Program-made: the position numbers and the translations under genes
The notes under the pieces: generated by a model
Told to the model about the DNA's origin: nothing
The model's database searches: none
What the model saw: only the letters and a program-made list of their open reading frames with translations
Shown: positions 1-8,174 of the stretch, in pieces
Layout: each line of letters begins with the position of its first letter
Numbering within the stretch: position 1 is the stretch's first letter
Origin: an uncultured Mucispirillum sp.
GTDB taxonomy: Bacteria > Chrysiogenota > Deferribacteres > Deferribacterales > Mucispirillaceae
Direction of reading: 5' to 3'
Length of the DNA: 15,717 nt
Assembly (NCBI GenBank): GCA_910586745.1
Contig: CAJUJZ010000043.1
Location: forward strand, 1 to 15,717

Positions 1-61
1 TAGAATTAAAAATATAACTTATTAATAAATATAGAATTATATAAAAATATGTAAAATTTTA

Positions 62-78
62 TTGATATTTAATATCAA
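62..78. promoter_or_regulatory. Fur-box-like operator of the heme operon
   Basis: A perfect 17-bp palindrome, TTGATATT-T-AATATCAA, ends 7 bp upstream of the proposed -35 box of the heme operon. Its core TGATATT-T-AATATCA differs from the 7-1-7 Fur consensus (TGATAAT-N-ATTATCA) at one position in each half. A related palindrome precedes the lipoprotein gene at 9338-9362. Iron-dependent repression by Fur is inferred from this match and from the heme-iron function of the genes. An FNR site is less likely because the TTGAT and ATCAA halves are 7 bp apart, not 4. Confidence 0.65.
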
Positions 79-85
79 AAATGTC

Positions 86-114
86 TTGCAATATTTTTTA
101 ATATGGTATATATA
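86..114 (+). promoter_or_regulatory. Promoter of the heme operon
   Basis: A sigma-70-type promoter can be read as TTGCAA (86-91), a 17-bp spacer and TATATA (109-114). Transcription would start near 121 and leave a leader of about 40 nt before the ATG at 160. A Fur-like palindrome lies just upstream. Confidence 0.55.
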
Positions 115-159
115 ACTGTTGAGAATATATTTCAATAAAATTTATCAGGGGATAGTTTA

Positions 160-1557
160 ATGGAAACATTTCATAAGGATATTGAACTTATTAATCCAAA
201 AGATAATATGTCCAAATATTTTGTTAATGAGAGCGATAATGTAATAGTAAATGCGTTTGAGAGAAAAACAGCAGTTCATGCAGGACTTATGGATAAATTT
301 GCACCTGCTGAAAAAACTCAAAGTATCCTGCAGGAAGTTTTAAAGCAGGAAAGGAATAATAAAACTGCAGCATATATTAATGTGCCTTTCTGCGAAACTC
401 ACTGTTTATATTGTGCATTTTATAACCAGCCATATAGAAAAGAGCAAAGCAGAATTTTTACTGATACTTTAATAAAAGAAATTATGCTTTGGAAAGATAC
501 TAAAGCAGTAAACAGCAGGCCAGTAAATGCTCTTTATTTTGGCGGCGGCACACCTACTGCTTTAGAAGTAGAAGATATTAAAAGAATATTAAAAACATTT
601 TATGAAGTTCTGCCGCTTGCTAACGACTGCGAAATAACTATGGAAGGCAGAATATCTAATATGACTAAAGAAAAAGTAGAAGTATATTTAGAAGCTGGTG
701 TAAACAGGTTTTCACTTGGCGTGCAGAGTTTTAATACAGATTTAAGACGCTCTATGGGTAGAAGAAGCGATAGAGATACTATTATAGAAAGAATTAATAT
801 GATGAAAAGCTATAATCAATCTGCAATTGTGCTTGATTTGATTTACGGCTTTCCTAATCAGACTATGGATATATGGATAGATGATATTAAAACTGCACAA
901 AGTTTAGAATTAGACGGGTTTGACTGCTATCAGCTTAATGTATTACCAAATACTCCACTTGGCAAGCGTATAGCAGATGGCTCAATAAACCCAGCATTAG
1001 ATGTTAAAACTAAAACAGAATTTTTCCTTAAAAGTATAGAGTTAATGGAAGAAGCATTATACAGAAGATTAAGTGTAAACCACTGGCAGAGAACTACAAG
1101 AGAAAGAAATATTTATAACCAGTTTGCAAGAGGATATGCAAGCTGCCTTTCCTTTGGTGCAGGAGCAGGCGGTAATATTAATGGGTACAGCTATATGATA
1201 CTTCGTGATTATAAAGGCTATATAGAAGCAGTAAACCATGGAATAAAACCTATTATGGGTATAAGTATTCCAGATAAAAACTATGCAATGTATAAAGAAA
1301 TAGCAGAATCTTTTGAAAACGGCTGGCTTGATTTAAAAAGACTTGAAAATAAATATAATTATCCCCTTACATCTATTACAAAAGATATTTTAGACCAGTG
1401 GGAAAAAGCAGGGGTAATTATACAGAAATCTGGCAAAATTATACTTACAAAAGCAGGTCAGTTTTGGTTTGTAAACCTTTCTCAGCTTTTACAGGAATAT
1501 ATTAAGCTGACTATTTTATTTAATGAAAGCAGTTTTCAGGAAGAAATGGCAGGATAA
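160..1557 (+). CDS. hutW: HutW/ChuW-type anaerobic heme-degrading radical SAM enzyme (anaerobilin synthase)
   Basis: Predicted cytoplasmic radical SAM enzyme of the ChuW/HutW/HmuW family. In characterised members it opens the heme ring without oxygen, methylating it, releasing Fe2+ and leaving a linear tetrapyrrole (anaerobilin). The cluster motif CxxxCxxC is C78, C82 and C85, followed by GGGTPT at 128-133. The HemN-like core continues with VNRFSLGVQSF (181-191) and YGFPNQT (229-235). The glycine-rich FGAGAGG (332-338) resembles the same region in HutW. The C-terminal part (about 385-465) looks like a small winged-helix cap. Its 465 residues are normal for the family. The start is supported by AGGGGAT at 147-153. 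It is first in an operon with a TonB receptor and a HutX-domain protein, which separates it from the coproporphyrinogen dehydrogenase HemN. The family call is firm; the exact product is inferred. Confidence 0.92.
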   Translation: METFHKDIELINPKDNMSKYFVNESDNVIVNAFERKTAVHAGLMDKFAPAEKTQSILQEVLKQERNNKTAAYINVPFCETHCLYCAFYNQPYRKEQSRIFTDTLIKEIMLWKDTKAVNSRPVNALYFGGGTPTALEVEDIKRILKTFYEVLPLANDCEITMEGRISNMTKEKVEVYLEAGVNRFSLGVQSFNTDLRRSMGRRSDRDTIIERINMMKSYNQSAIVLDLIYGFPNQTMDIWIDDIKTAQSLELDGFDCYQLNVLPNTPLGKRIADGSINPALDVKTKTEFFLKSIELMEEALYRRLSVNHWQRTTRERNIYNQFARGYASCLSFGAGAGGNINGYSYMILRDYKGYIEAVNHGIKPIMGISIPDKNYAMYKEIAESFENGWLDLKRLENKYNYPLTSITKDILDQWEKAGVIIQKSGKIILTKAGQFWFVNLSQLLQEYIKLTILFNESSFQEEMAG

Positions 1558-1565
1558 TAAAAAGT

Positions 1566-3644
1566 ATGAAAAAAATATTATTTTCATTAGTTTTTACATT
1601 TTTCTTTTCTTCAGCTTTTGCAGATGAGCATATAGAAACTACTGCTGTAAAAGTTACTGCTGCAAAAGTAGAAAAAGAGCTTTTAGAAGTGCCTGCATCT
1701 GTTTCTATTATTACAGAAGAAGATATTAAGCAGTCATCAGCTAGAACTGTAGGTGAACTTTTGCAGGATATACCGGGGGTGCAGGTTGTAAATTCCGGCT
1801 CTCAGGGGCTTAAAAGAATATCATTAAGGGGCGAAGGTGTTAATAGAACATTAATATTAATAGACGGCCAGCAGATTGTGGAAAATAAATCAATGGATGG
1901 CACAGCTTTAATGATAGACCCTAATCTAATAGAAAGAATAGAAGTGATAAGAGGGCCTGCATCTGTTTTATACGGCTCTAATGCTATCGGCGGTGTAATA
2001 AACATTATTACTAAAAAAGGCGGCAAAGAACCAGTGGAAGGCTCTTTAAGCCTTGCATATAATGGAGCATCAGCAGGCCACAGCGAATCAGGCTCAGTAT
2101 TTGGAAGCATCAAAGGATTTGATTACAGAGTAAGTGCATCTTATAACGAGCAGGGACAGTTACGAACACCTGTTGGACTTGTGCCATATTCTGCCTTTAA
2201 TCAGCAGAATTACAGTGCATATCTTGCATATAATTTTAACCAAAACTATAAAATAGGTGCAAGCTATGATTATTTTGATTCAGATATTTCTTCCGGCAGT
2301 CAGGCAGAAGGCTATGAAAACTTTTATGTAGATTTGCCAGAATGGTCTCGCCAAAAAGCAGCAGTATTTTTTGAAGCAAAAAACACAGTTTCTTTTATGC
2401 CAAAAGTAAGGCTTGATGTATTTTACCAGCAAAGCCATAAAAAAATGCATAACCATGTAGAGATAGATCCTAATGTAGTTTATATGCCTGCTGTTATGGA
2501 TAACTATGCAGATAACTATAATAACCAGTGGGGGCTGCAGCTGCAAAGCGATTTCTCTATATCAGACCATACATATATTATAGCAGGATATGAATTTTCT
2601 TATAATATTTTAGATGCAGATACAAATGTAGATTCTATAAGCTCACTTTCTCTTATGAATTATTATAAGCATGCTAAAAACTATGGATATGAGCAGATAC
2701 ATGCTTTATATGCACAAGGGGAGTCTTATCTGCCTTATGATTTTTCACTTCATTATGGCATCAGGTGGACTTATAACTATGCAAATATGGTAACTTCAGA
2801 AGGCACTCAGGTTTATAAAGATACTGGTATTACAAATATACTAGGGGAAGATAACTTAGGTCCAAAAGGCTCATCTTCTACAAATGCACCTGTTGTTGCA
2901 GCTGGTGTTATGTGGTCAGGTATTGATAATTTTAGTTTAAGGTTAAATTTTTCTCAAGGCTTCCGTTCGCCTAACTTACAGGAAAGGTATTTAATTTCAT
3001 CTATGGGCGGAGGGACTATATATCCTAACCCAGATTTAAAGCCGGAAACAAGTAATAACTTAGAGTTAGGTGTCCGCTACAGCGATTATGGAGTATCTAT
3101 TGATACTGTATATTTTGTATCAATTGCAGAAAACTATATTGCTCAAGTGCCTATAAGCACAGGCTCTACTGCCACAAAATATAAAAATGTATCAAACGCT
3201 TTAAGTCACGGGGCAGAAATAGGGCTTGCATACACTTCCCCAGTAGGCATTAAACCTTATGTAAATATGACTATCATGCAGAGAAGATATACAGATGATG
3301 GCGTAGAAACATGGAAAACTGGTGTACCGCTTGTTTCAGGTAGAGCAGGTATAATTTATATGCATACATTTAATAACTATGTTGATTTTAAAGTGGATTT
3401 ATTCAGCCGATTTGCAAGCGAAACTGAAGACAGCCTTGATTCTATTCATGCAGAATTTTCAGATAATATTTATTATGCACCATGGGCTACTGCAAATATT
3501 GCAATATCTGTAGAGTTTGGTGAAAAAAGGCAGTACAGCTTATCAACAGAAGTTTATAACCTGCTTAATAAACTGTATCAGACTTCTGTAGATATTTATG
3601 AGCCTGGAATATATGGTGCAGTGAAATTTACTGCTAAATTTTAG
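1566..3644 (+). CDS. TonB-dependent outer-membrane receptor, probably for heme
   Basis: Outer-membrane beta-barrel receptor of 692 residues that would import heme using TonB energy. A Sec signal peptide ends at AFA (residues 17-19). A TonB-box-like stretch, TAVKVTA, follows near residues 26-32. The plug domain spans about 40-155 and includes VSIITEEDI and GPASVLYGSNAIGGVINII. The rest is barrel, ending in an aromatic residue (AKF), as expected for outer-membrane assembly. FRSP at 466-469 and NPDL at 488-491 match the FRAP/NPNL signature of heme receptors with one change each. This supports heme over a siderophore or cobalamin, as does its place between hutW and an importer. It starts 8 bp after hutW; its ribosome site (AGGAT near 1550) is weak, so translation may be coupled. 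Heme as substrate is inference. Confidence 0.88.
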   Translation: MKKILFSLVFTFFFSSAFADEHIETTAVKVTAAKVEKELLEVPASVSIITEEDIKQSSARTVGELLQDIPGVQVVNSGSQGLKRISLRGEGVNRTLILIDGQQIVENKSMDGTALMIDPNLIERIEVIRGPASVLYGSNAIGGVINIITKKGGKEPVEGSLSLAYNGASAGHSESGSVFGSIKGFDYRVSASYNEQGQLRTPVGLVPYSAFNQQNYSAYLAYNFNQNYKIGASYDYFDSDISSGSQAEGYENFYVDLPEWSRQKAAVFFEAKNTVSFMPKVRLDVFYQQSHKKMHNHVEIDPNVVYMPAVMDNYADNYNNQWGLQLQSDFSISDHTYIIAGYEFSYNILDADTNVDSISSLSLMNYYKHAKNYGYEQIHALYAQGESYLPYDFSLHYGIRWTYNYANMVTSEGTQVYKDTGITNILGEDNLGPKGSSSTNAPVVAAGVMWSGIDNFSLRLNFSQGFRSPNLQERYLISSMGGGTIYPNPDLKPETSNNLELGVRYSDYGVSIDTVYFVSIAENYIAQVPISTGSTATKYKNVSNALSHGAEIGLAYTSPVGIKPYVNMTIMQRRYTDDGVETWKTGVPLVSGRAGIIYMHTFNNYVDFKVDLFSRFASETEDSLDSIHAEFSDNIYYAPWATANIAISVEFGEKRQYSLSTEVYNLLNKLYQTSVDIYEPGIYGAVKFTAKF

Positions 3645-3651
3645 GGGGGGG
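3644..3651 (+). promoter_or_regulatory. Run of eight G serving as ribosome binding site of the ECF S gene
   Basis: Eight consecutive G begin with the last base of the receptor's TAG stop codon and end 2 bp before the ATG at 3654. The run is the only possible Shine-Dalgarno sequence for the S component. A tract this long is striking in such AT-rich DNA and could slip during replication. Slippage would alter ribosome-site strength or spacing without touching either reading frame. Confidence 0.55.
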
Positions 3652-3653
3652 AT

Positions 3654-4199
3654 ATGCTGAAAAAATTAAAATATCACTGGACTATTGGGGAGCTTGTAAC
3701 AATAGGTGTTTTTGCTGCAGCTGCAAAAGTAATAACTATGGTTGTAGCTTTAGCAGGCGGCGGTATGAACCCAGTTACTCTGCTTATTAAAAATTTAATA
3801 TTTACTACATTTTTTATAGTTATGCTTTATAAAGTAAAAAAATCAGGCACTATGATACTTTTTACATTTGTATCTATGCTTATCTCTTTATTACTTATGG
3901 GTGCAGAAGCATCTACAGCATTAGGTATGTTTTTAGCATCTTTTATTGGCGAATTTTTTATTCTTATTTCTGGCGGTGCTTCAAAAAAATATGCAGCAGT
4001 TATTGGTGTTGCAGCCTTTGATTTTTCATACAGAGTTCTTTCATTATCTATTGCCTATTTAGTAATGCGGGAAACTCCAGAAATCGTGTATATGGTTATC
4101 CCCATTATAGCTGTTGGGTATGCTGGTGCGGTAATTGGTCTTTTTACAGGTGTTAAAGCAGTTAAGGAGTTAAGGTATGCAGGAATCGTTCGCAGTTAA
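3654..4199 (+). CDS. ECF transporter S component (MptD/Trep_Strep-like), putative heme-specific
   Basis: Integral membrane protein of 181 residues with about six hydrophobic helices (roughly 14-35, 39-60, 64-83, 86-107, 111-138 and 142-165). It lacks a signal peptide and an ATP-binding motif. Its size, topology and position directly before T and A genes fit the substrate-binding S component of an energy-coupling-factor importer, most like the uncharacterised MptD/Trep_Strep group. S components set substrate specificity. The surrounding genes all concern heme, so heme or a heme product is the likely cargo. ECF-type heme importers are known in Group A Streptococcus (SiaFGH) and Lactobacillus sakei. 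Its 3' end overlaps the T gene by 23 bp. The S-component role is well supported by context; the substrate is inference. Confidence 0.75.
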   Translation: MLKKLKYHWTIGELVTIGVFAAAAKVITMVVALAGGGMNPVTLLIKNLIFTTFFIVMLYKVKKSGTMILFTFVSMLISLLLMGAEASTALGMFLASFIGEFFILISGGASKKYAAVIGVAAFDFSYRVLSLSIAYLVMRETPEIVYMVIPIIAVGYAGAVIGLFTGVKAVKELRYAGIVRS

Positions 4200-4977
4200 C
4201 AGTAATACTTTATATGATAATAAAGGGTTAAAAGGTATGAGCGGAGTAGATGTAAGAGCAAAGCTGATTATTACTTTTGGAACTTCTATTGCAGCTATTG
4301 CAATATCAAGTATTTATGCTCAAATTGTATTACTTGCAGCTTCTCTGATTTATGCATTTTATATGCGAAAACCAAAAGTGATGGCATTAACTTATTTGTT
4401 TGTAGTGTTTATTATGGCAGTTGCTGCAGGCAGCTTGTTTATTATTAATATGTTTGTAAATTTTATGGAAGGCAGGTCATATTTTGCATTAACTGTGCCT
4501 TTTATGCGAATGGTAACAATGGTAAATGTATTACTGCCACTTGCTTTTACTACAAATATACAAAGCATATTAACAGCATTAAAAAGCTTTAATCTGCCGC
4601 TTTTTATATATATTCCTGTAGCTGTAATGATAAGGTTTATTCCTGCATTTATAAGCGATATTAAACAGATTATAGAATCCCTTGCTACAAGGGGAGTAGA
4701 TGTATCATTTACTTCTTTTTTTAAACATCCTTTACTTATGGGGCGTTATCTTTTTATGCCTTTATTATTCAGGTCATTAAGAGCATCAGAAGAACTTGGT
4801 ATTGCTGCAGAATTAAAAGGTATTGGTCTTTCTGATAAAGTCCGTCCTTATAAAGCTCTTAACTTTACAGCTAATGATATGTTTTTAGTAATATGCTTTA
4901 TATGCATTATATTTGCAGCATTTATGATGCAGATACATATTGAAGTGCCAGAGTCCCTTAGGAGCTTACACAGATGA
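4177..4977 (+). CDS. ecfT: ECF transporter T component (EcfT/CbiQ family)
   Basis: Transmembrane coupling subunit of 266 residues that links the S component to the ATPase. Hydrophobic helices lie at about 28-64, 68-95, 110-127, 142-160 and 230-252. The cytoplasmic coupling region carries a first Ala-Arg-Gly-type motif as ATRG (170-173). The second appears as AELKG (211-215), with Lys where Arg is usual. These motifs contact the ATPases in known ECF complexes. The start at 4177 is supported by AAGGAG at 4164-4169; a second Met at residue 21 is less likely. The gene overlaps its upstream neighbour by 23 bp and its downstream neighbour by 4 bp (ATGA), so the three transporter parts are translationally linked. 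Confidence 0.85.
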   Translation: MQESFAVNSNTLYDNKGLKGMSGVDVRAKLIITFGTSIAAIAISSIYAQIVLLAASLIYAFYMRKPKVMALTYLFVVFIMAVAAGSLFIINMFVNFMEGRSYFALTVPFMRMVTMVNVLLPLAFTTNIQSILTALKSFNLPLFIYIPVAVMIRFIPAFISDIKQIIESLATRGVDVSFTSFFKHPLLMGRYLFMPLLFRSLRASEELGIAAELKGIGLSDKVRPYKALNFTANDMFLVICFICIIFAAFMMQIHIEVPESLRSLHR

Positions 4978-6410
4978 TAGAGTTAATTAATGTAACCTAC
5001 ACTTATCCATATCAGGAAAAAAGTGCAGTGGAAAATATAAATTTAAAAATTAATGCTGGGGAAATAGTAGTATGCACTGGTTTAAGCGGCTGTGGAAAAA
5101 CTACTCTTATCAGGCTTATTAATGGGCTTTGTCCACATTACTATAATGGAAAGCTGCAGGGGCAGGTAAAAATATGCGGTGAAGATACAAAAGATAAAAC
5201 AATAAGCAGTATTTCAAGGCTTGCAGGCTCACTTTTTCAAGACCCAGAACAGCAGTTTTTTGCATTAAATGTAGATGATGAACTTGCATTTGCTCTTGAA
5301 TGTAAAGGGGAAAGTCCTGAACAAATTAAATCAGATATTAATAAAACTGCAGCTGATTTTAAAATAACTAATATCCTTTCATCATCTGTTACAAGCCTTT
5401 CTGAAGGGCAGAAACAAAAAGTAGGGCTTGCAGGCATTATTCTGCAGAAAGTTAAAGTAGTTATTCTTGATGAGCCTACTGCTAATTTAGATGTGGAATC
5501 AACTAATGAATTAGCAGAAAAATTAAATGAATTAAAGAAAAAAGGATATGCAGTATTAATTGTAGACCACAGACTTTACTGGACTAAAAATATTGCAGAT
5601 AGATATATCGTTATGTCTAAAGGAAAAATAATAAAAGAAGGTTCTTTTGATATATTACTGGATAATAATTTCAGAAAAGAATATGGACTTCGCAGTATAG
5701 ATATTAAAGATACTAGAAACAGTTTAGCAGATTGTTCGATAAGCGAAAATGTATGTTTAAATATTGAAAATATGTCTTTTAATTATAAAGGGAAACATAA
5801 AATATTTGATAATGTATCTTTTACTATACCTTATGGAGTTACTGCCATATTAGGTCATAATGGAGCAGGCAAAACTACTCTTGCAAGGCTTATAACAGGG
5901 CTTAATAAAATAACTTCTGGAAAAATATTATTAAATAATAAAGTTACAGATAAAAAGATATTACAGTCAAATGCTTCTCTTGTGCTGCAAAATGCTGATT
6001 TTCAGCTTTATATGCGTTCCTGCTTTGAAGAAGTATATACAAGTATAGATATAGCTCATAAGAAAATGAAATCAGATGAAAAAGTTAAAATGACAGAATA
6101 TATATTAGAGCAGTTTGGACTTATTCATTTAAAAGACAGACATCCACAGTCACTTTCTGGCGGTGAAAAACAAAGGCTTGTAATAGCATGTGCAGTGGCT
6201 AAAAAACCAGATGTGATTATTTTAGATGAACCAACAAGCGGACTAGACGGCAGAAATATGCAGAAAGTGGCAGATATTTTAAATGATATGGCAGAAAAAG
6301 GTGCGGCTGTTATAGTGATTACTCACGATTTAGAACTAATTAATAAAGTATGCAGGTTTGCTTTAAAGCTGCCTGTTGAAAATAAAAATATTACACAAAA
6401 AGCAGTATAA
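4974..6410 (+). CDS. Fused double ATPase of an ECF transporter (EcfA-EcfA')
   Basis: ABC ATPase of 478 residues with two complete nucleotide-binding domains in one chain, replacing the usual EcfA1/EcfA2 pair. Domain 1 has Walker A GLSGCGKT (36-43), Q-loop FQDPEQQFF (88-96), signature LSEGQ (142-146), Walker B VVILDEPTANLD (162-173) and switch H199. Domain 2 has Walker A GHNGAGKT (294-301), signature LSGGE (394-398), Walker B VIILDEPTSGLD (414-425) and switch H451. Both sites keep their key residues, so both should hydrolyse ATP. It drives the membrane subunits encoded just upstream. The ATGA overlap at 4974-4977 supports the start. The unshared, operon-encoded ATPase suggests a dedicated (group I) ECF importer and not one shared among many S components. 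Confidence 0.9.
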   Translation: MIELINVTYTYPYQEKSAVENINLKINAGEIVVCTGLSGCGKTTLIRLINGLCPHYYNGKLQGQVKICGEDTKDKTISSISRLAGSLFQDPEQQFFALNVDDELAFALECKGESPEQIKSDINKTAADFKITNILSSSVTSLSEGQKQKVGLAGIILQKVKVVILDEPTANLDVESTNELAEKLNELKKKGYAVLIVDHRLYWTKNIADRYIVMSKGKIIKEGSFDILLDNNFRKEYGLRSIDIKDTRNSLADCSISENVCLNIENMSFNYKGKHKIFDNVSFTIPYGVTAILGHNGAGKTTLARLITGLNKITSGKILLNNKVTDKKILQSNASLVLQNADFQLYMRSCFEEVYTSIDIAHKKMKSDEKVKMTEYILEQFGLIHLKDRHPQSLSGGEKQRLVIACAVAKKPDVIILDEPTSGLDGRNMQKVADILNDMAEKGAAVIVITHDLELINKVCRFALKLPVENKNITQKAV

Positions 6411-6425
6411 AATAAGGAGATATAA

Positions 6426-7559
6426 ATGAACAATTTTGAAGAACAAAATAACAATATGCAAAAGCCAGATATGGCAGGTATGCCTTTTAAATATGATAAG
6501 GAAGAAGAAGTTATTGAAGAAAAAGTTTTAGGATTTAATAAATTAAAAGAAGATTTACCTATACTTATGCAGGAAAAGAAACCTTTTACTATCTCTAATT
6601 TTGCAGCAATGTATGGAGTTAGTGATTTAGAAGTATGCCAAGCAATGCCTAAAAATATGCGCTCTATTACTGATGGCAGTAATTTTGAAACAGTATGGGA
6701 AGAATTAGCCCAGTGGGAGAAAGCAACAGTTATTATTTTACACTTAGGCTCTGCTTTTGAAATATCAACTAAGTTAAATATAGGAGTATTTGGTCATGGT
6801 TACTATAACATTATGGGAGAAAGCCCTTTAGAAGGTCATATTAAAGCAGATGAAATCCATTCTATTGTATTTTCTACTATGCCTTTTATGGGACTTGAAA
6901 GCCTTTCAGTTTTATTTTTTGATAAAACAGGCAGGTTAATATTTTCAGTATATGCAGGCAGGCAGAACAGGCAGATAATTGAAAGTGTAAAAACTTCTTT
7001 TTATAAAATGAAAGATGAATATGCAGATAAAACAGTATGCAGAAAAAGCCTTGTTGTTTATTCATCATTAACAGGCAACACTAAAAAAGCAGCAGAAGCA
7101 GTGCAAAGTGTTATTCCAAACTGTGATATTGTATCTATTGATAATTTACCTGAAAATTTAAATGAATATTATTTTACAGCAATAGGCTACTGGGTAGATA
7201 GAGGTCTGCCTGATGCAAAAAGTAAAAAATTCATTAGGTCATTAAAAAATATGAATGTGGCTCTTTTTGGTACTCTTGGTGCATATCCTGATTCTCCACA
7301 TGCTAAAGGCTGCATAAGAGACAGTGAAAATATGCTTAAAACTGCAGGGAACAATAATAATGTGCTTGGCAGTTTTTTATGTCTTGGAAAGATTGACCCT
7401 AAATTAATGGACTATATGGGTAAGTTTATGGGCGATACTCACCCTGTAACACCAGAAAGAAAAGCAAGACTCATGGAGGCTCAGACTCATCCTGATAATA
7501 ATGATTTAGAAAATGCAAAAGCAGTATTTAAAGGCTTTGCAGAAAGGCTTGGTTTATAG
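6426..7559 (+). CDS. HutX/ChuX heme-carrier domain fused to a heme-type flavodoxin (HmuF/FldH-like)
   Basis: Two-domain cytoplasmic protein of 377 residues. Residues about 35-200 form a HutX/ChuX intracellular heme-carrier domain, with FGHGYYNIMGESPLEGH (122-138) and PFMGLESLSVLFFD (153-166) typical of that family. Residues 205-377 are a flavodoxin: FMN phosphate loop SSLTGNTK (213-220) and GTLGAYPDSPH (282-292). Its long helical tail is rich in His/Arg/Asp (GKIDPKLMD 321-329, H339, R345, H355). Such a tail resembles the cap of Fusobacterium HmuF/FldH, which deliver heme to HmuW and reduce anaerobilin. The fusion would thus combine heme carrier and product reductase serving HutW. Residues 1-34 look disordered. 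The start is supported by AAGGAGATAT at 6413-6422. Domain calls are strong; the combined function is inference. Confidence 0.85.
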   Translation: MNNFEEQNNNMQKPDMAGMPFKYDKEEEVIEEKVLGFNKLKEDLPILMQEKKPFTISNFAAMYGVSDLEVCQAMPKNMRSITDGSNFETVWEELAQWEKATVIILHLGSAFEISTKLNIGVFGHGYYNIMGESPLEGHIKADEIHSIVFSTMPFMGLESLSVLFFDKTGRLIFSVYAGRQNRQIIESVKTSFYKMKDEYADKTVCRKSLVVYSSLTGNTKKAAEAVQSVIPNCDIVSIDNLPENLNEYYFTAIGYWVDRGLPDAKSKKFIRSLKNMNVALFGTLGAYPDSPHAKGCIRDSENMLKTAGNNNNVLGSFLCLGKIDPKLMDYMGKFMGDTHPVTPERKARLMEAQTHPDNNDLENAKAVFKGFAERLGL

Positions 7560-7561
7560 TT

Positions 7562-8173
7562 ATGGACATAGTATCTGTTTATCATCAGATAGGTTATGCT
7601 GGAGCAGCACTTATAATATGTGCCGCTTTGGCAGTATATATTGGACTTAAAACTTTTATATACTTACATATTGTATGGAAAGAGTTTAAAAAGAAATTTT
7701 TATGCTGCGAATTTAAAAATAAACAGGAAGTAACAGATGTATGCAGAGAAACTAAAAATCCGCTGATAGCTGTAATTAGTGATATTATAAATATTCATGC
7801 AGAACATTCTGAAGATATAAGAAGTGAAGTGGCATATCTTTTCCACAGAAATTTTGAACATGTTTCAAAATCTCTTACATGGCTTAGGCTGATATCTGTT
7901 ATATCGCCGTTATTAGGTCTTTTAGGCACAGTTTTAGGTATGGTTGGAGTATTTCAGGTGATAGCATCAGTTGGCAACCCAGACTCTCAAGCCCTGGCAG
8001 GTGGGATATGGGAAGCAATGCTTACTACTGTTATGGGGCTGACTGTTGCTATCCCTGTACTTATTATTTACTACTATCTTATGCTGAAATTCAGAGCATT
8101 TAATTTAGAGGCTATAGAGCACAGCTACAGAGTTTTAGAAATATGTAAAAGAGAAAGTAAAAATCAGGTGTAA
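7562..8173 (+). CDS. exbB: ExbB, proton-channel subunit of the TonB energising complex
   Basis: MotA/TolQ/ExbB-family inner-membrane protein of 203 residues. It has three membrane segments (about 10-33, 112-134 and 152-174) separated by a large cytoplasmic loop. The conserved segments PLLGLLGTVLGM (116-127) and GGIWEAMLTTVMGLTVAIP (147-165) are typical of the family. With ExbD it forms the proton channel that energises TonB. It begins 2 bp after the HutX-flavodoxin stop with only a weak ribosome site, so translational coupling is likely. The length fits the short ExbB form. ExbB is favoured over TolQ because exbD, tonB and a receptor share the operon. Confidence 0.92.
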   Translation: MDIVSVYHQIGYAGAALIICAALAVYIGLKTFIYLHIVWKEFKKKFLCCEFKNKQEVTDVCRETKNPLIAVISDIINIHAEHSEDIRSEVAYLFHRNFEHVSKSLTWLRLISVISPLLGLLGTVLGMVGVFQVIASVGNPDSQALAGGIWEAMLTTVMGLTVAIPVLIIYYYLMLKFRAFNLEAIEHSYRVLEICKRESKNQV

Positions 8174-8174
8174 T

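Noticed and set aside
62..78. FNR/CRP-type site for anaerobic control
   Set aside because: The TTGAT and ATCAA halves are 7 bp apart, while FNR sites have 4; the Fur 7-1-7 pattern fits better and suits heme-iron genes.
160..1557. Oxygen-independent coproporphyrinogen dehydrogenase (HemN)
   Set aside because: The core is HemN-like, but the N-terminal region, the FGAGAGG segment and the operon partners (heme receptor, HutX domain) fit HutW/ChuW.
1802..2546. Minus-strand reading frames inside the receptor gene
   Set aside because: They are mirror frames of a conserved coding sequence, with no supporting start signals or recognisable domains.
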